Shown here piece after piece: positions 29,827 to 38,873 of a DNA stretch of 64,000 bases. A program made the position numbers and the translations under genes. The notes under the pieces were generated by a model. It had not been told where the DNA came from. It searched no databases and saw only the letters and a list, made by a program, of their open reading frames with translations. The DNA comes from Ideonella sp. (GTDB lineage Bacteria; Pseudomonadota; Gammaproteobacteria; Burkholderiales; Burkholderiaceae_C), in the NCBI GenBank assembly GCA_015075545.1, contig JABTUC010000001.1:868001-932000 (forward strand). The letters are read 5' to 3'. Every line of letters begins with the position of its first letter. Positions within the stretch are counted from its first letter, which is position 1.

Positions 29827-30630
29827 ATGAAGTGTCTGCCGTCTGCCGTCCGTGCGTTGCTGGCCGTTGCCGCGCTGGTGCTCGGTGTCGCCGGTTGCGG
29901 CTCGGCATCGCTCATCAACGACAAGGACAGCGCCGAAAAATTGTACGCAGACGCGCGCGACGAGATGGCCTCGGGCAACTACGACAGGGCGGTCAAGCTG
30001 CTCGAGCGCGTCGAGGGCAAGGCCGCGGGCTCGATCCTCGCGCAGCAGGCGGTGCTCGAACAGGCGTATGCGCAGTACCGCAGCGGCGAACGGGCCACGG
30101 CGCTGGTCACGCTCGAGCGCTACATCAAGAACCATCCGTCGAGCCCGGCGCTCGACTACGCGATGTACCTCAAGGGCATCGTCAACTTCAACGACAACCT
30201 CGGCATCCTCAGCTCGCTGTCGCGGCAGGACATCTCCGAGCGCGACCAGCAGGCATCGCGCGACGCCTACCAGTCGTTCAAGCAACTGGTCGATCAGTTC
30301 CCCGATTCGAAGTACAGCGCCGATGCCCGCGTGCGCATGGACTACATCGTCAACGCGCTGGCCGAGTACGAGCTGCACGTGGCGCGCTACTACTACCGGC
30401 GCGGCGCGTTCGTTGCGGCGGCCAACCGCGCGCAATACACGGTGCGCGAGTATCAGCAGACGCCATCGGTCGAAGAGGCGCTCTACATCATGGCGCAGAG
30501 CTACGACAGGCTCGGGCTGCCCCAGTTGCGCGACGACGCCGACCGCGTGCTGAAGGCCAACTACCCCGGCAGCTCGTTCATGCGCGACGGCATCCGCCGA
30601 CGCGACAAGCCCTGGTGGCAGTTCTGGTAA
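29827..30630 (+). CDS. bamD: Outer-membrane protein assembly lipoprotein BamD
   Basis: BamD is the essential TPR lipoprotein of the BAM complex. The 267-residue protein has a lipoprotein signal ending VAGC (lipidated Cys24) and five helical TPR-like repeats, with the conserved AEKLYADARDEMASGNYDRA, YIKNHPSSPALDYAMYLKG and FPDSKYSADARVRMDYIVN segments. It ends in WWQFW. It stands alone on the plus strand between divergent rluD and the convergent helicase gene. Confidence 0.96.
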   Translation: MKCLPSAVRALLAVAALVLGVAGCGSASLINDKDSAEKLYADARDEMASGNYDRAVKLLERVEGKAAGSILAQQAVLEQAYAQYRSGERATALVTLERYIKNHPSSPALDYAMYLKGIVNFNDNLGILSSLSRQDISERDQQASRDAYQSFKQLVDQFPDSKYSADARVRMDYIVNALAEYELHVARYYYRRGAFVAAANRAQYTVREYQQTPSVEEALYIMAQSYDRLGLPQLRDDADRVLKANYPGSSFMRDGIRRRDKPWWQFW

Positions 30631-30671
30631 GGGCGCACCCCGGGCTCGCGAAGCAGGCGCGACCGCGCTGA

Positions 30672-32657
30672 TCAGACCCGCGCCGCGGCCAGCTCTTCGA
30701 GCCAGCCCAGCGCCTGCGCCTCGTTGTCCAGCGGCGTCATCGGCGGCAGCGCCCGCAGCAGGCGTTGCCCGTAGCCCATGCGGCGCAGGCGCACGTCGCC
30801 GATCACCAGCAGGCCACGGTCGTCCTCGTGGCGGATCAGGCGACCGGCGCCCTGCTTCAACGACACCGCAGCGTCGGCGACGAAATAATCGTCGAACGGG
30901 TCGCGTCCGCGCGCGCGCAGCGCCTGCGCGCGCGCCTGCACCAGCGGATCGTTCGGCGGCGGGAACGGCAGCTTGTCGATCAGCACGCACTGCAGCGCAT
31001 CGCCGGGCACGTCGATGCCTTCCCAGAAGCTCTGCGAGCCCACCAGCACGCGGCCGCGCCCATCGGCGAAGCGCTCGAGCAGCAGCCGCCGCGGCTGGCT
31101 GCCCTGCACCAGCACCTCGAGCGCAAGGTCATCGCGCTGCGCGGCATCGCGCAGCGCCTGCGCGATCGGCTCCAGCACCCGCAAGGTCGTCGTCAGCACG
31201 AACGTGCGGCCGCCGAGCCGCCCGGCCAGCATGGCCGCCAACTCGCCGATCGCCGCCGGATGACCCGCCTCATTCGGCCTCGGCAACTGCGAGGGCACCC
31301 ACACGCGTGCATGCCTGCGGTAGTCGAAAGGGCTGTCGACGCGCAGCTTGGGGGCGTCTTCGAGCGCCGCGGCTTGGCTGAACCAACTCAGCGGCTCGTC
31401 GTCGCCCAGCGTGGCCGAGGTGAATATCCAGCAGCGCGCCGCGCTCGCGCGCTGTTCGGCGAGCAATGCGCGGATATCGAGCGGCGATTCGATCAAGCGC
31501 GCATCGCGCGGCGAGACGTCGATCCAGCGCACGCGGTCGGCCGCGGCATCGCCGGCAAACGAGGCAACGCGCTGCGTCAGCTCGATAGCGCGCTGCGCCA
31601 GCCGGGCAAGGTCGGGCGCACTGCCGAGCAGGTCGTCGAGGGCATCGACGCAGCGTTGCAACGCAGCGTGCAGCGCGGCGAGCGCAGCGCCGAAAACCGG
31701 TGCTTCGGCGCGCTCGCGCCACGCCAGTTTGATGGTGCCGCGCGGCTCGCGCAGCGCTCCGGCGCAGGCCAGCCGCAGATCGCGCGCCGCGCGCTCGCAA
31801 CCGGCGGCCAGCGCCGCCCAGTCGCGCAGGCCACGCGCCTGTGCCAGCCCCGCGGCCAGCAGGTCGCGCGCGAAGTCGATCAACTGGCCGCTGCCAAGTT
31901 GCACGCCGAGAAACTGCACGCCCGAGTCGACCAACTGGTGCGCCTCGTCGAACACCACGGCGTCGACCGTGGGCAGCAGCTCGGCCACGCCGCTGTCGCG
32001 CAGCGCCAGGTCGGCGAAGAACAGATGATGGTTGATCACCACCAGGTCGGCGGCCATCGCGTCGCGGCGCGCGCGCATGAGGTGGCAATCGCGGTACGAC
32101 GGGCATTCGGTGCCGAGGCAGTTGTCGCGCGTCGAAGTCACCAGCGGGATCACCGGCGAGCGCTCGTCGAGCCCGCCGAGTTCGGCCAGGTCGCCGCTGC
32201 GCGTCACGCTCGCCCATTGCTCGACCCGTGCCAGCGTGCGCACCGCGAAGCGGTCGGGCAGCGTGGCGCTATCGCGCGCCTGCCGCAGGCGATGCAGGCA
32301 CAGGTAGCTCGCGCGGCCCTTTAGCAGCGCCAGCCGCGCCGGCTGTCGCAGCGAGCGCCTCAGGCGCGGCAGATCGCGCAGGAACAACTGGTCCTGCAGG
32401 CTCTTGGTGGCCGTGCTGACCAGCGCCCGCCGTCCCGACAGCAGCAGCGGCACCAGATAGGCGAAAGTCTTGCCCACGCCGGTTCCCGCCTCGGCCACCA
32501 GCGCCTGGCGTTGCTCGATCGCCCGCGCCACGGCACGCGCCATCGCCAGTTGCGCATGGCGCTCGACGAACGCGGGGTCGCCGGCGGCGAGCTCGCCAGC
32601 GGCCGACAGCGCATGCACGCAGGCCTGCTCCAGTGGCTCACCCGTCGCGCCACTCAT
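30672..32657 (-). CDS. ATP-dependent DNA helicase, DinG/YoaA family (Fe-S, XPD-like)
   Basis: A superfamily 2 helicase of the XPD group. From the ATG at 32657 (661 residues) the protein has Walker A EAGTGVGKT (56-64), four cysteines that fit the [4Fe-4S] ligands (Cys120, Cys180, Cys185, Cys191) and DEAH at 237-240. The C-terminal helicase half contains GSQSFWEGIDVPGD and QGAGRLIRHEDDRG. Such enzymes unwind DNA 5' to 3' and act on R-loops or damaged forks. DinG and YoaA cannot be separated safely from sequence, so the symbol is left open. The frame is open 30 codons upstream. Confidence 0.92.
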   Translation of the reverse strand: MSGATGEPLEQACVHALSAAGELAAGDPAFVERHAQLAMARAVARAIEQRQALVAEAGTGVGKTFAYLVPLLLSGRRALVSTATKSLQDQLFLRDLPRLRRSLRQPARLALLKGRASYLCLHRLRQARDSATLPDRFAVRTLARVEQWASVTRSGDLAELGGLDERSPVIPLVTSTRDNCLGTECPSYRDCHLMRARRDAMAADLVVINHHLFFADLALRDSGVAELLPTVDAVVFDEAHQLVDSGVQFLGVQLGSGQLIDFARDLLAAGLAQARGLRDWAALAAGCERAARDLRLACAGALREPRGTIKLAWRERAEAPVFGAALAALHAALQRCVDALDDLLGSAPDLARLAQRAIELTQRVASFAGDAAADRVRWIDVSPRDARLIESPLDIRALLAEQRASAARCWIFTSATLGDDEPLSWFSQAAALEDAPKLRVDSPFDYRRHARVWVPSQLPRPNEAGHPAAIGELAAMLAGRLGGRTFVLTTTLRVLEPIAQALRDAAQRDDLALEVLVQGSQPRRLLLERFADGRGRVLVGSQSFWEGIDVPGDALQCVLIDKLPFPPPNDPLVQARAQALRARGRDPFDDYFVADAAVSLKQGAGRLIRHEDDRGLLVIGDVRLRRMGYGQRLLRALPPMTPLDNEAQALGWLEELAAARV

Positions 32658-32786
32658 GCGCACACCTCTGGGCCGGCAACGCCGTGTCGCCTGGCGGGAT
32701 GCGCTGCGCAACGGCCCTGCCAGGGCTCGACCGGCTGCCGCCCGCACGGCGCGCCCCGGGGCAGGCGCTGGGCTGCGGCTCCACGC

Positions 32787-32990
32787 TCACGCCGGTTCCG
32801 GCGGATCGAGTTCGGTCTCGAGCCTGACGATCTGGTCGCGCAGCAGCAGGCGCCGCTTCTTCAGACGCCGCAGCACCAGCTCGTCGACCGGCGACTGCAC
32901 CGCCATGGTGTCGATGGCGCTGTCCAGATCGGCATGCGCAATGCGCAATTCGATCAGGCGGCGCTGCGGTGAATGCAGGTTCTCTTCCAT
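32787..32990 (-). CDS. YdcH/DUF465-family small coiled-coil protein
   Basis: The 67-residue protein begins MEENLHSPQRRLIELRIAHA with an ATG at 32990. It is almost entirely helical with heptad-like spacing of Leu and Ile and ends RRLKKRRLLLRDQIVRLETEL, the usual DUF465 signature of a basic KRxLLLRDxI helix. Function is unknown in the family. It lies 129 bases upstream of the helicase gene on the same strand and is divergent from the PP2C gene. Confidence 0.8.
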   Translation of the reverse strand: MEENLHSPQRRLIELRIAHADLDSAIDTMAVQSPVDELVLRRLKKRRLLLRDQIVRLETELDPPEPA

Positions 32991-33158
32991 CGCGGGGCGT
33001 CGGGCGCTGCGCCGGGCGGGCGGGCCCGGTTCAGCGCCGGACGGATCGAGGCGGCTGGACAACGGCAATGTGCCCCCGGACGCTGGTTTCGTCCAGCCAC
33101 CCGCCGCGACGCGCACATTGCACGCTGCGACGCGAAAGGGCGAGTTTATATTCCGGCC

Positions 33159-33926
33159 ATGCCACGCGCCCCCAAGGGCTACCGCCTGGTTGCCGCCACC
33201 GGCATCCACAAGGGCGATCGCGCCTACCAGCAAGACCAGGTCGAGATCGTCGCGCATCCACGCGTTCCGGGCTGCGCGCTGGCGGTGCTCGCCGACGGCA
33301 TGGGCGGCAAGAGCGGCGGGCGCAAGGCCGCCGATCAGGTGATCCTGACGGCCAAGCAGATCTTCGAGCGCCACGCGCCGGCCAAGGACGATGGCGGGGA
33401 GATGCTCAAGCAGGTGGTGATGGAGTCGCACCTGATGATCAAGCTGACCGCCATCACCTCCGAGGAGGAGCCGCACAGCACGATCGCCGCCTACATGATC
33501 GGGCCCGATCGCGAGTGCGATTTCGTGCATGCCGGCGATTCGCGCGTCTACCACTTCCGCGGCGCCGATCTGGTCGGCCGTACCACCGACCACTCCTACG
33601 TGCAGCGGCTGATCAGCGAGGGCAAGATCACCGAGGAGCAGGCCAACACGCATCCGCAGGGCAATCTGCTCACCGGCTGCCTGGGCACGACCAACGACCC
33701 GCCGCTGGCCACCGAGCATATCGACAAGCTCGAGGTCGGCGACAGCCTGCTGGCCTGCAGCGACGGCCTGTGGCACTACTTCACGCCCAAGGAACTGGGC
33801 GCGATCGTGCACGCGCTGCCGCCGCGCGAGGCCAGCGAGATGCTGGTCAGCAAGGCGCGCCAGCGCGCGCGCGGCGCCGGCGACAATCTGTCGCTGGCGC
33901 TGGTTCGCATCGATTCGCTCACCTGA
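33159..33926 (+). CDS. PP2C-family serine/threonine phosphatase
   Basis: A stand-alone PP2C domain of 255 residues from the ATG at 33159. Metal-binding and core motifs appear in order: GDRAYQQDQVEI (motif 1 region), VLADGMGG (Asp45, Gly46), HAGDSRVYHFRG, LTGCLG, CSDGLWHYF and GDNLSLALVRI. It should remove phosphate from Ser or Thr of protein partners. No kinase gene is adjacent. The frame is open upstream to 32973, but that part is antisense to the YdcH-like gene region and lacks family similarity. Its last 8 bases overlap the convergent next gene. Confidence 0.92.
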   Translation: MPRAPKGYRLVAATGIHKGDRAYQQDQVEIVAHPRVPGCALAVLADGMGGKSGGRKAADQVILTAKQIFERHAPAKDDGGEMLKQVVMESHLMIKLTAITSEEEPHSTIAAYMIGPDRECDFVHAGDSRVYHFRGADLVGRTTDHSYVQRLISEGKITEEQANTHPQGNLLTGCLGTTNDPPLATEHIDKLEVGDSLLACSDGLWHYFTPKELGAIVHALPPREASEMLVSKARQRARGAGDNLSLALVRIDSLT

Positions 33927-34530
33927 CCGCCGAGGCGCCCGGCACCGGCAGCGCGGCGGCCGGCGGCCGCTGCGCCGCCCGCTCGGCGTTGCGCTGGCGC
34001 ACCGCCTGCGCATGGGCGCGGGCGCGCTCGCGCCGCTCGCGCGCCTGCGCGGCGCGCGCAGCGGCCTCGGCCTCCTGCGCCACGGACTCTGCTGTCGACC
34101 GCGTCTCGAAGTGCTTGCCCGATCGCGCGGCCGGCGACTGGCGGGGCGGACGCACCTGCGCCGGCGGCATCGACGCCGCGCTCTGCGCCTCCCGGGCCGC
34201 CGCCAGTTGTGCCTGCTTGTGGGCGATGCGTTGCCGCCGTTCGTCGGCGCGGCGCCTGCGCTGCGCGTCGTCGAGCGCCGCCTGCTCGCGCGCCACGCGG
34301 TCGAGCGTGGCGCGGCGCTCGGCTTTGGCCTTGTCGACACAGCTCGTGACGGCGAAGCGGTGCTCGCATTCGCGCACGGCCTGTTCGTAGCGCACCTGCG
34401 CGGCGTCTCTTTCGGCCGCCAGGCGTGCGCGTGACGCCTGCTCCGGCGCTGCGCCGTCGGCCGCCAGCGCCCTCAACGAGGCCGCCAGGCAGGCCACGAA
34501 GCAGGCGCGGCGCAACGAAGCGGGATTCAT
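33919..34530 (-). CDS. Secreted coiled-coil protein of unknown function
   Basis: I do not recognise a named family. The 203-residue product has a signal peptide (about residues 1-23, ending ALA before AD). A helical region with two cysteines nine residues apart follows (Cys55 and Cys64, CEHRFAVTSC), then a long Arg/Ala/Gln-rich coiled coil (LDDAQRRRRADERRQRIAHK). The C-terminus is Pro/Ala-rich. The Cys pair could form a disulfide in the periplasm. It converges on the PP2C gene with an 8-base overlap and sits 9 bases downstream of zapE on the same strand, so it is probably co-transcribed with zapE. Confidence 0.75.
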   Translation of the reverse strand: MNPASLRRACFVACLAASLRALAADGAAPEQASRARLAAERDAAQVRYEQAVRECEHRFAVTSCVDKAKAERRATLDRVAREQAALDDAQRRRRADERRQRIAHKQAQLAAAREAQSAASMPPAQVRPPRQSPAARSGKHFETRSTAESVAQEAEAAARAAQARERRERARAHAQAVRQRNAERAAQRPPAAALPVPGASAVR

Positions 34531-34539
34531 CGCCGCCTT

Positions 34540-35715
34540 TCAGGTCAGTGCCGTCTCGACGTCGCGCCGCTGCAGCGCGAGGTAGGCCGGCGTCTGCATC
34601 TCGAGCAGGCGCGACACCGTGCGCGGGAACTCGTGCACCAGCGGGCCATCTTCGTACAGCGCCTCGGGTGGCACGGCCGCCGAGACGATCAGCTTGACGC
34701 GGCGGTCGTACAGCACATCGACCAGCAACGTGAAGCGACGCGCCTCGCTGGCCAGCCGCGGCGGCATCTGCGGCACGTTGGACAGCAGCACGGTGTGGAA
34801 CTGCTGCGCCAGCTCGAGGTAGTCGTTCTGCGAGCGCGGCCCGCCGCACAGCGTTGCGAAGTCGAACCACACCACGCCGCCGGCGCGGCGCAGCGCGCGC
34901 AGCTCGCGGTGCTCGATGCGCAGCAGCGGATCCTGGTCGCGCGCCTCGGCCAGGTGCTCGAACGCGTGCTGCATCGCGGCGTCGGCGGCAGGCCCGAGCG
35001 GCTGGTGGTACATCGTCAGGCTCTGCAGCGTCGCGCGGCGATAGTCGACACCGTTGTCGACATCGACCACCTCGAGCTTCTCCTCGAGCAGCGCGATCGC
35101 CGGCAGGATGCGCTCGCGGTGCAGGCCGTTGGGGTACAGCTCGTCGGGGCGGAAGTTCGACGTCGTCACGATCGACACCCGGTTGGCGAACATCGACTCG
35201 AGCAGCCGGTGCAGGATCATCGCATCGGTGATGTCGGCGATGTGAAACTCGTCGAAGCAGATCAACCGGTGTCGCCGCGCGACGCGCCGCCCCAGCTCGT
35301 CGAGCGGATCGGCCATGCCCTTCAGCTCCTGCAGTTCGCGGTGTACCTCGCGCATGAACTCGTGGAAGTGCAGCCGCGTCTTGCGCGTCAGCGGCACCGC
35401 CTGGAAGAAGCAATCCATCAGGAAGCTCTTGCCGCGCCCGACCCCGCCGTACATGTAGACGCCGCGCGGGATCGGCGGGCGGACGAGCCAGTCGCCGAGC
35501 CGCCTCAAGACTGGCTCGCTCCCCCCTGGGGGGACGCCGGCATCGGCCGGCAAGGGGGCTCGCAGGAATTTCGTGACCGCGTTGCTGCGCCGCGCCTTGT
35601 AGTCGGCCCACTCGTTCTCGCAGCGCTCGAGCGCGTCGATCGCGCGCAGCTGCGCCGGGTCGCTCCGGTAGCCGCGTTCGGCGAGCGTGCGTTCGTAGAG
35701 CTCGCGGACCGGCAC
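34540..35715 (-). CDS. zapE: Cell division protein ZapE (AFG1-like ATPase)
   Basis: ZapE is an ATPase that associates with the Z ring under low oxygen or stress; mitochondrial AFG1/LACE1 is its relative. The 391-residue protein has Walker A GGVGRGKS (90-97), LHFHEFMREVH, Walker B LICFDEFHI and TTSNFRPDELYPNGL. The start is a GTG at 35715, 27 bases after lpdA, so zapE may be the last-but-one gene of the 2-oxoglutarate dehydrogenase transcript. Residues about 51-76 are an extra Pro/Gly-rich segment not expected between KARRSN and RPPIPRGVY; it is encoded by a palindromic repeat (see repeat at 35513-35563). Confidence 0.94.
   Translation of the reverse strand: MPVRELYERTLAERGYRSDPAQLRAIDALERCENEWADYKARRSNAVTKFLRAPLPADAGVPPGGSEPVLRRLGDWLVRPPIPRGVYMYGGVGRGKSFLMDCFFQAVPLTRKTRLHFHEFMREVHRELQELKGMADPLDELGRRVARRHRLICFDEFHIADITDAMILHRLLESMFANRVSIVTTSNFRPDELYPNGLHRERILPAIALLEEKLEVVDVDNGVDYRRATLQSLTMYHQPLGPAADAAMQHAFEHLAEARDQDPLLRIEHRELRALRRAGGVVWFDFATLCGGPRSQNDYLELAQQFHTVLLSNVPQMPPRLASEARRFTLLVDVLYDRRVKLIVSAAVPPEALYEDGPLVHEFPRTVSRLLEMQTPAYLALQRRDVETALT
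35513..35563. repeat. Palindromic repeat element inside zapE
   Basis: Within the zapE coding sequence lies CCCCCCTGGGGGG (35521-35533), then GCCGGC-ATCG-GCCGGC (35536-35551) and GGGGG (35554-35558), bracketed by the direct repeat GGCTCGC at 35513-35519 and 35557-35563. The reading frame is kept, so the element is translated as an extra segment ahead of Walker A. The pattern resembles small mobile palindromic elements that tolerate in-frame insertion. Confidence 0.55.
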
Positions 35716-35742
35716 GTCAGCGGGCGGGCGTGGCGGCCGTCA

Positions 35743-37173
35743 TCAGAGGTTCAGCGTGCGCTTGTCGACCGCCAGCGCCGCCTCCCGGGTCGCCTCGCTC
35801 AGCGATGGGTGCGCGTGGCAGATGCGCGCGATGTCTTCGGACGACGCCTTGAACGACATCGCGACCACCGCCTCGGCGATCAGCTCGGAGGCGAGCGGCC
35901 CGATCACGTGCACGCCGAGGATCTCGTCGCTCGCCGCGTCGGCGACGAACTTGACGAAGCCGGTGGTGTCGCCCAGCGCGCGTGCGCGCCCGTTGGCCTT
36001 GAACGGGAACTGCCCCGTCCTCACCGCGCGCCCCGCGGCCTTGGCCTGCGCCTCGGTCTGGCCGACCCAGGCGATCTCCGGCGAGGTGTAGATCACCCAC
36101 GGAATGGTGTTGAAGTCCACGTGCCCGTGCTGGCCCGCGATGCGCTCGGCCACCGCGACGCCCTCTTCCTCGGCCTTGTGCGCGAGCATGGGGCCGCGCA
36201 CCACGTCGCCGATCGCCCACACGCCCGCGAGGTTGGTGCGGCACTCGTCGTCGACCACGACCGCGCCGCGCTCGTCGAGCTTCAAGCCCACCGCGGCCGG
36301 GTTCAGGCCCGCGGTGTGCGGCACGCGGCCGATCGAGACGATCAGCCGCTCGACTTCGAGCGTGGCGGCGGCGCCCTTGGCGTCGGTGTAGGCGACGCTG
36401 ACGCCCTTCTTCGTCGCCTTGACCTCGCCGATGCGCACGCCGAACTGCAGCTTCAGCCCCTGCCTGCCGAAGGCCCTGAGCGCCTCCTTGGCCACTGCCT
36501 CGTCGGCCATCGGCAGCAGCGACGGCAGCGCCTCGAGGATCGTCACCTCGGCGCCGAGCCGGCGCCACACCGATCCCATTTCGAGACCGATCACCCCCGA
36601 GCCGACGACGCCGAGCGTCTTGGGCACCGCGGGGATGCGCAGCGCGCCGTCGTTGGACACGATGCGGTCTTCGTCGAACGCGGCGCCGGGCAACTGGCGC
36701 GGGCTCGAGCCGGTGGCAACGACGACGTGGCGCGCCGTCAGTGTCTCGCTGGCCGCGCCGGCCACCGCGATCTCGTACCCGCCGTCGACGGCCTTCACGA
36801 ACGAGCCGGTGCCGTGGAAGAACGCGACCTTGTTCTTCTTGAACAGGTAGGCGATGCCGTCGTTGTTCTGCTTGACGATGGCGTCCTTGCGCGCGAGCAG
36901 CTTCTTCAGATCGAGCTTCAGCGCGCCGACATCGATGCCGTGGTCGGCGAAGTGGTGTCCCGCCTGCTCGAAGTTCTCGCTCGACTGCAGCAACGCCTTG
37001 CTCGGGATGCAACCGATGTTGGTGCAGGTGCCGCCGAGCGCCGGGCCGCCCGCGCCGCTCTTCCAGTCGTCGATGCAGGCTGCGCTCAGGCCGAGCTGGG
37101 CGGCGCGGATCGCCGCGATGTAGCCGCCAGGGCCGCCGCCGACGACGACGACGTCGAATGCTTTGTTGGTCAT
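35743..37173 (-). CDS. lpdA: Dihydrolipoyl dehydrogenase (E3 of 2-oxoglutarate dehydrogenase)
   Basis: E3 reoxidises dihydrolipoamide with NAD+. The 476-residue protein has the FAD motif [18 protein letters not shown], the redox-active disulfide GGTCTNIGC (Cys50 and Cys55), an NAD motif [16 protein letters not shown] and the C-terminal active-site pair HAHPSLSE. There is no N-terminal lipoyl domain. It is the third enzyme gene of the sucA-odhB-lpdA operon, here separated from odhB by an SMR transporter gene. Confidence 0.96.
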   Translation of the reverse strand: MTNKAFDVVVVGGGPGGYIAAIRAAQLGLSAACIDDWKSGAGGPALGGTCTNIGCIPSKALLQSSENFEQAGHHFADHGIDVGALKLDLKKLLARKDAIVKQNNDGIAYLFKKNKVAFFHGTGSFVKAVDGGYEIAVAGAASETLTARHVVVATGSSPRQLPGAAFDEDRIVSNDGALRIPAVPKTLGVVGSGVIGLEMGSVWRRLGAEVTILEALPSLLPMADEAVAKEALRAFGRQGLKLQFGVRIGEVKATKKGVSVAYTDAKGAAATLEVERLIVSIGRVPHTAGLNPAAVGLKLDERGAVVVDDECRTNLAGVWAIGDVVRGPMLAHKAEEEGVAVAERIAGQHGHVDFNTIPWVIYTSPEIAWVGQTEAQAKAAGRAVRTGQFPFKANGRARALGDTTGFVKFVADAASDEILGVHVIGPLASELIAEAVVAMSFKASSEDIARICHAHPSLSEATREAALAVDKRTLNL

Positions 37174-37189
37174 TTCGGATTCGTTCTCG

Positions 37190-37507
37190 TCAATGCGAGA
37201 GCTTGAGGGTGACGACGCCGCCGACGATCAGCAGCACGCCGAGGGCGCGCAGCAGCGTGAGCGCATCGCCGAAGAACATCACGCCGATCAGGAAGGTGCC
37301 GGCGCCGCCGATGCCGGTCCACACCGCGTAGGCCGTGCCGATCGGAATCTCGCGTTGCGCCAGCCACAGCAGCCAGCCCGACAGCGCCATCGACCCGATC
37401 GCGAACACGATGCCCCAGGCCTTGTAGCCGGGCTGCTGCGACAGCTTGAACCCGACCGGCCAGCCGATCTCGAACAACCCGGCAGCGAGCAGGTGGATCC
37501 AGGCCAT
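37190..37507 (-). CDS. SMR-family transporter, SugE/Gdx type (guanidinium exporter-like)
   Basis: A 105-residue protein with four transmembrane helices. The essential membrane Glu13 lies in [11 protein letters not shown], and the [16 protein letters not shown] stretch is typical of the SugE/Gdx branch rather than the EmrE branch of small multidrug resistance proteins. Characterised Gdx proteins export guanidinium in exchange for protons. It starts 10 bases after the odhB stop and ends 16 bases before lpdA, so it must be co-transcribed with them; there is no room for a guanidine riboswitch. Substrate assignment is by family only. Confidence 0.88.
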   Translation of the reverse strand: MAWIHLLAAGLFEIGWPVGFKLSQQPGYKAWGIVFAIGSMALSGWLLWLAQREIPIGTAYAVWTGIGGAGTFLIGVMFFGDALTLLRALGVLLIVGGVVTLKLSH

Positions 37508-37517
37508 CAGCGGACGC

Positions 37518-38768
<1,251 letters not shown>

Positions 38769-38873
38769 GTCTTCTTCTCGTTTCGCTCGATCGGTCTGAT
38801 GTCCATCGGCCCGGCACGAAGCGCCGGTGTCCGATGCGCGCAGCGGTGGCAGCGCCAGGGCGCCGCCACCGCA

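Noticed and set aside
37174-37189. Guanidine riboswitch upstream of the Gdx-like gene
   Set aside because: Gaps on both sides of the gene are only 10-16 bases, too short for any riboswitch.
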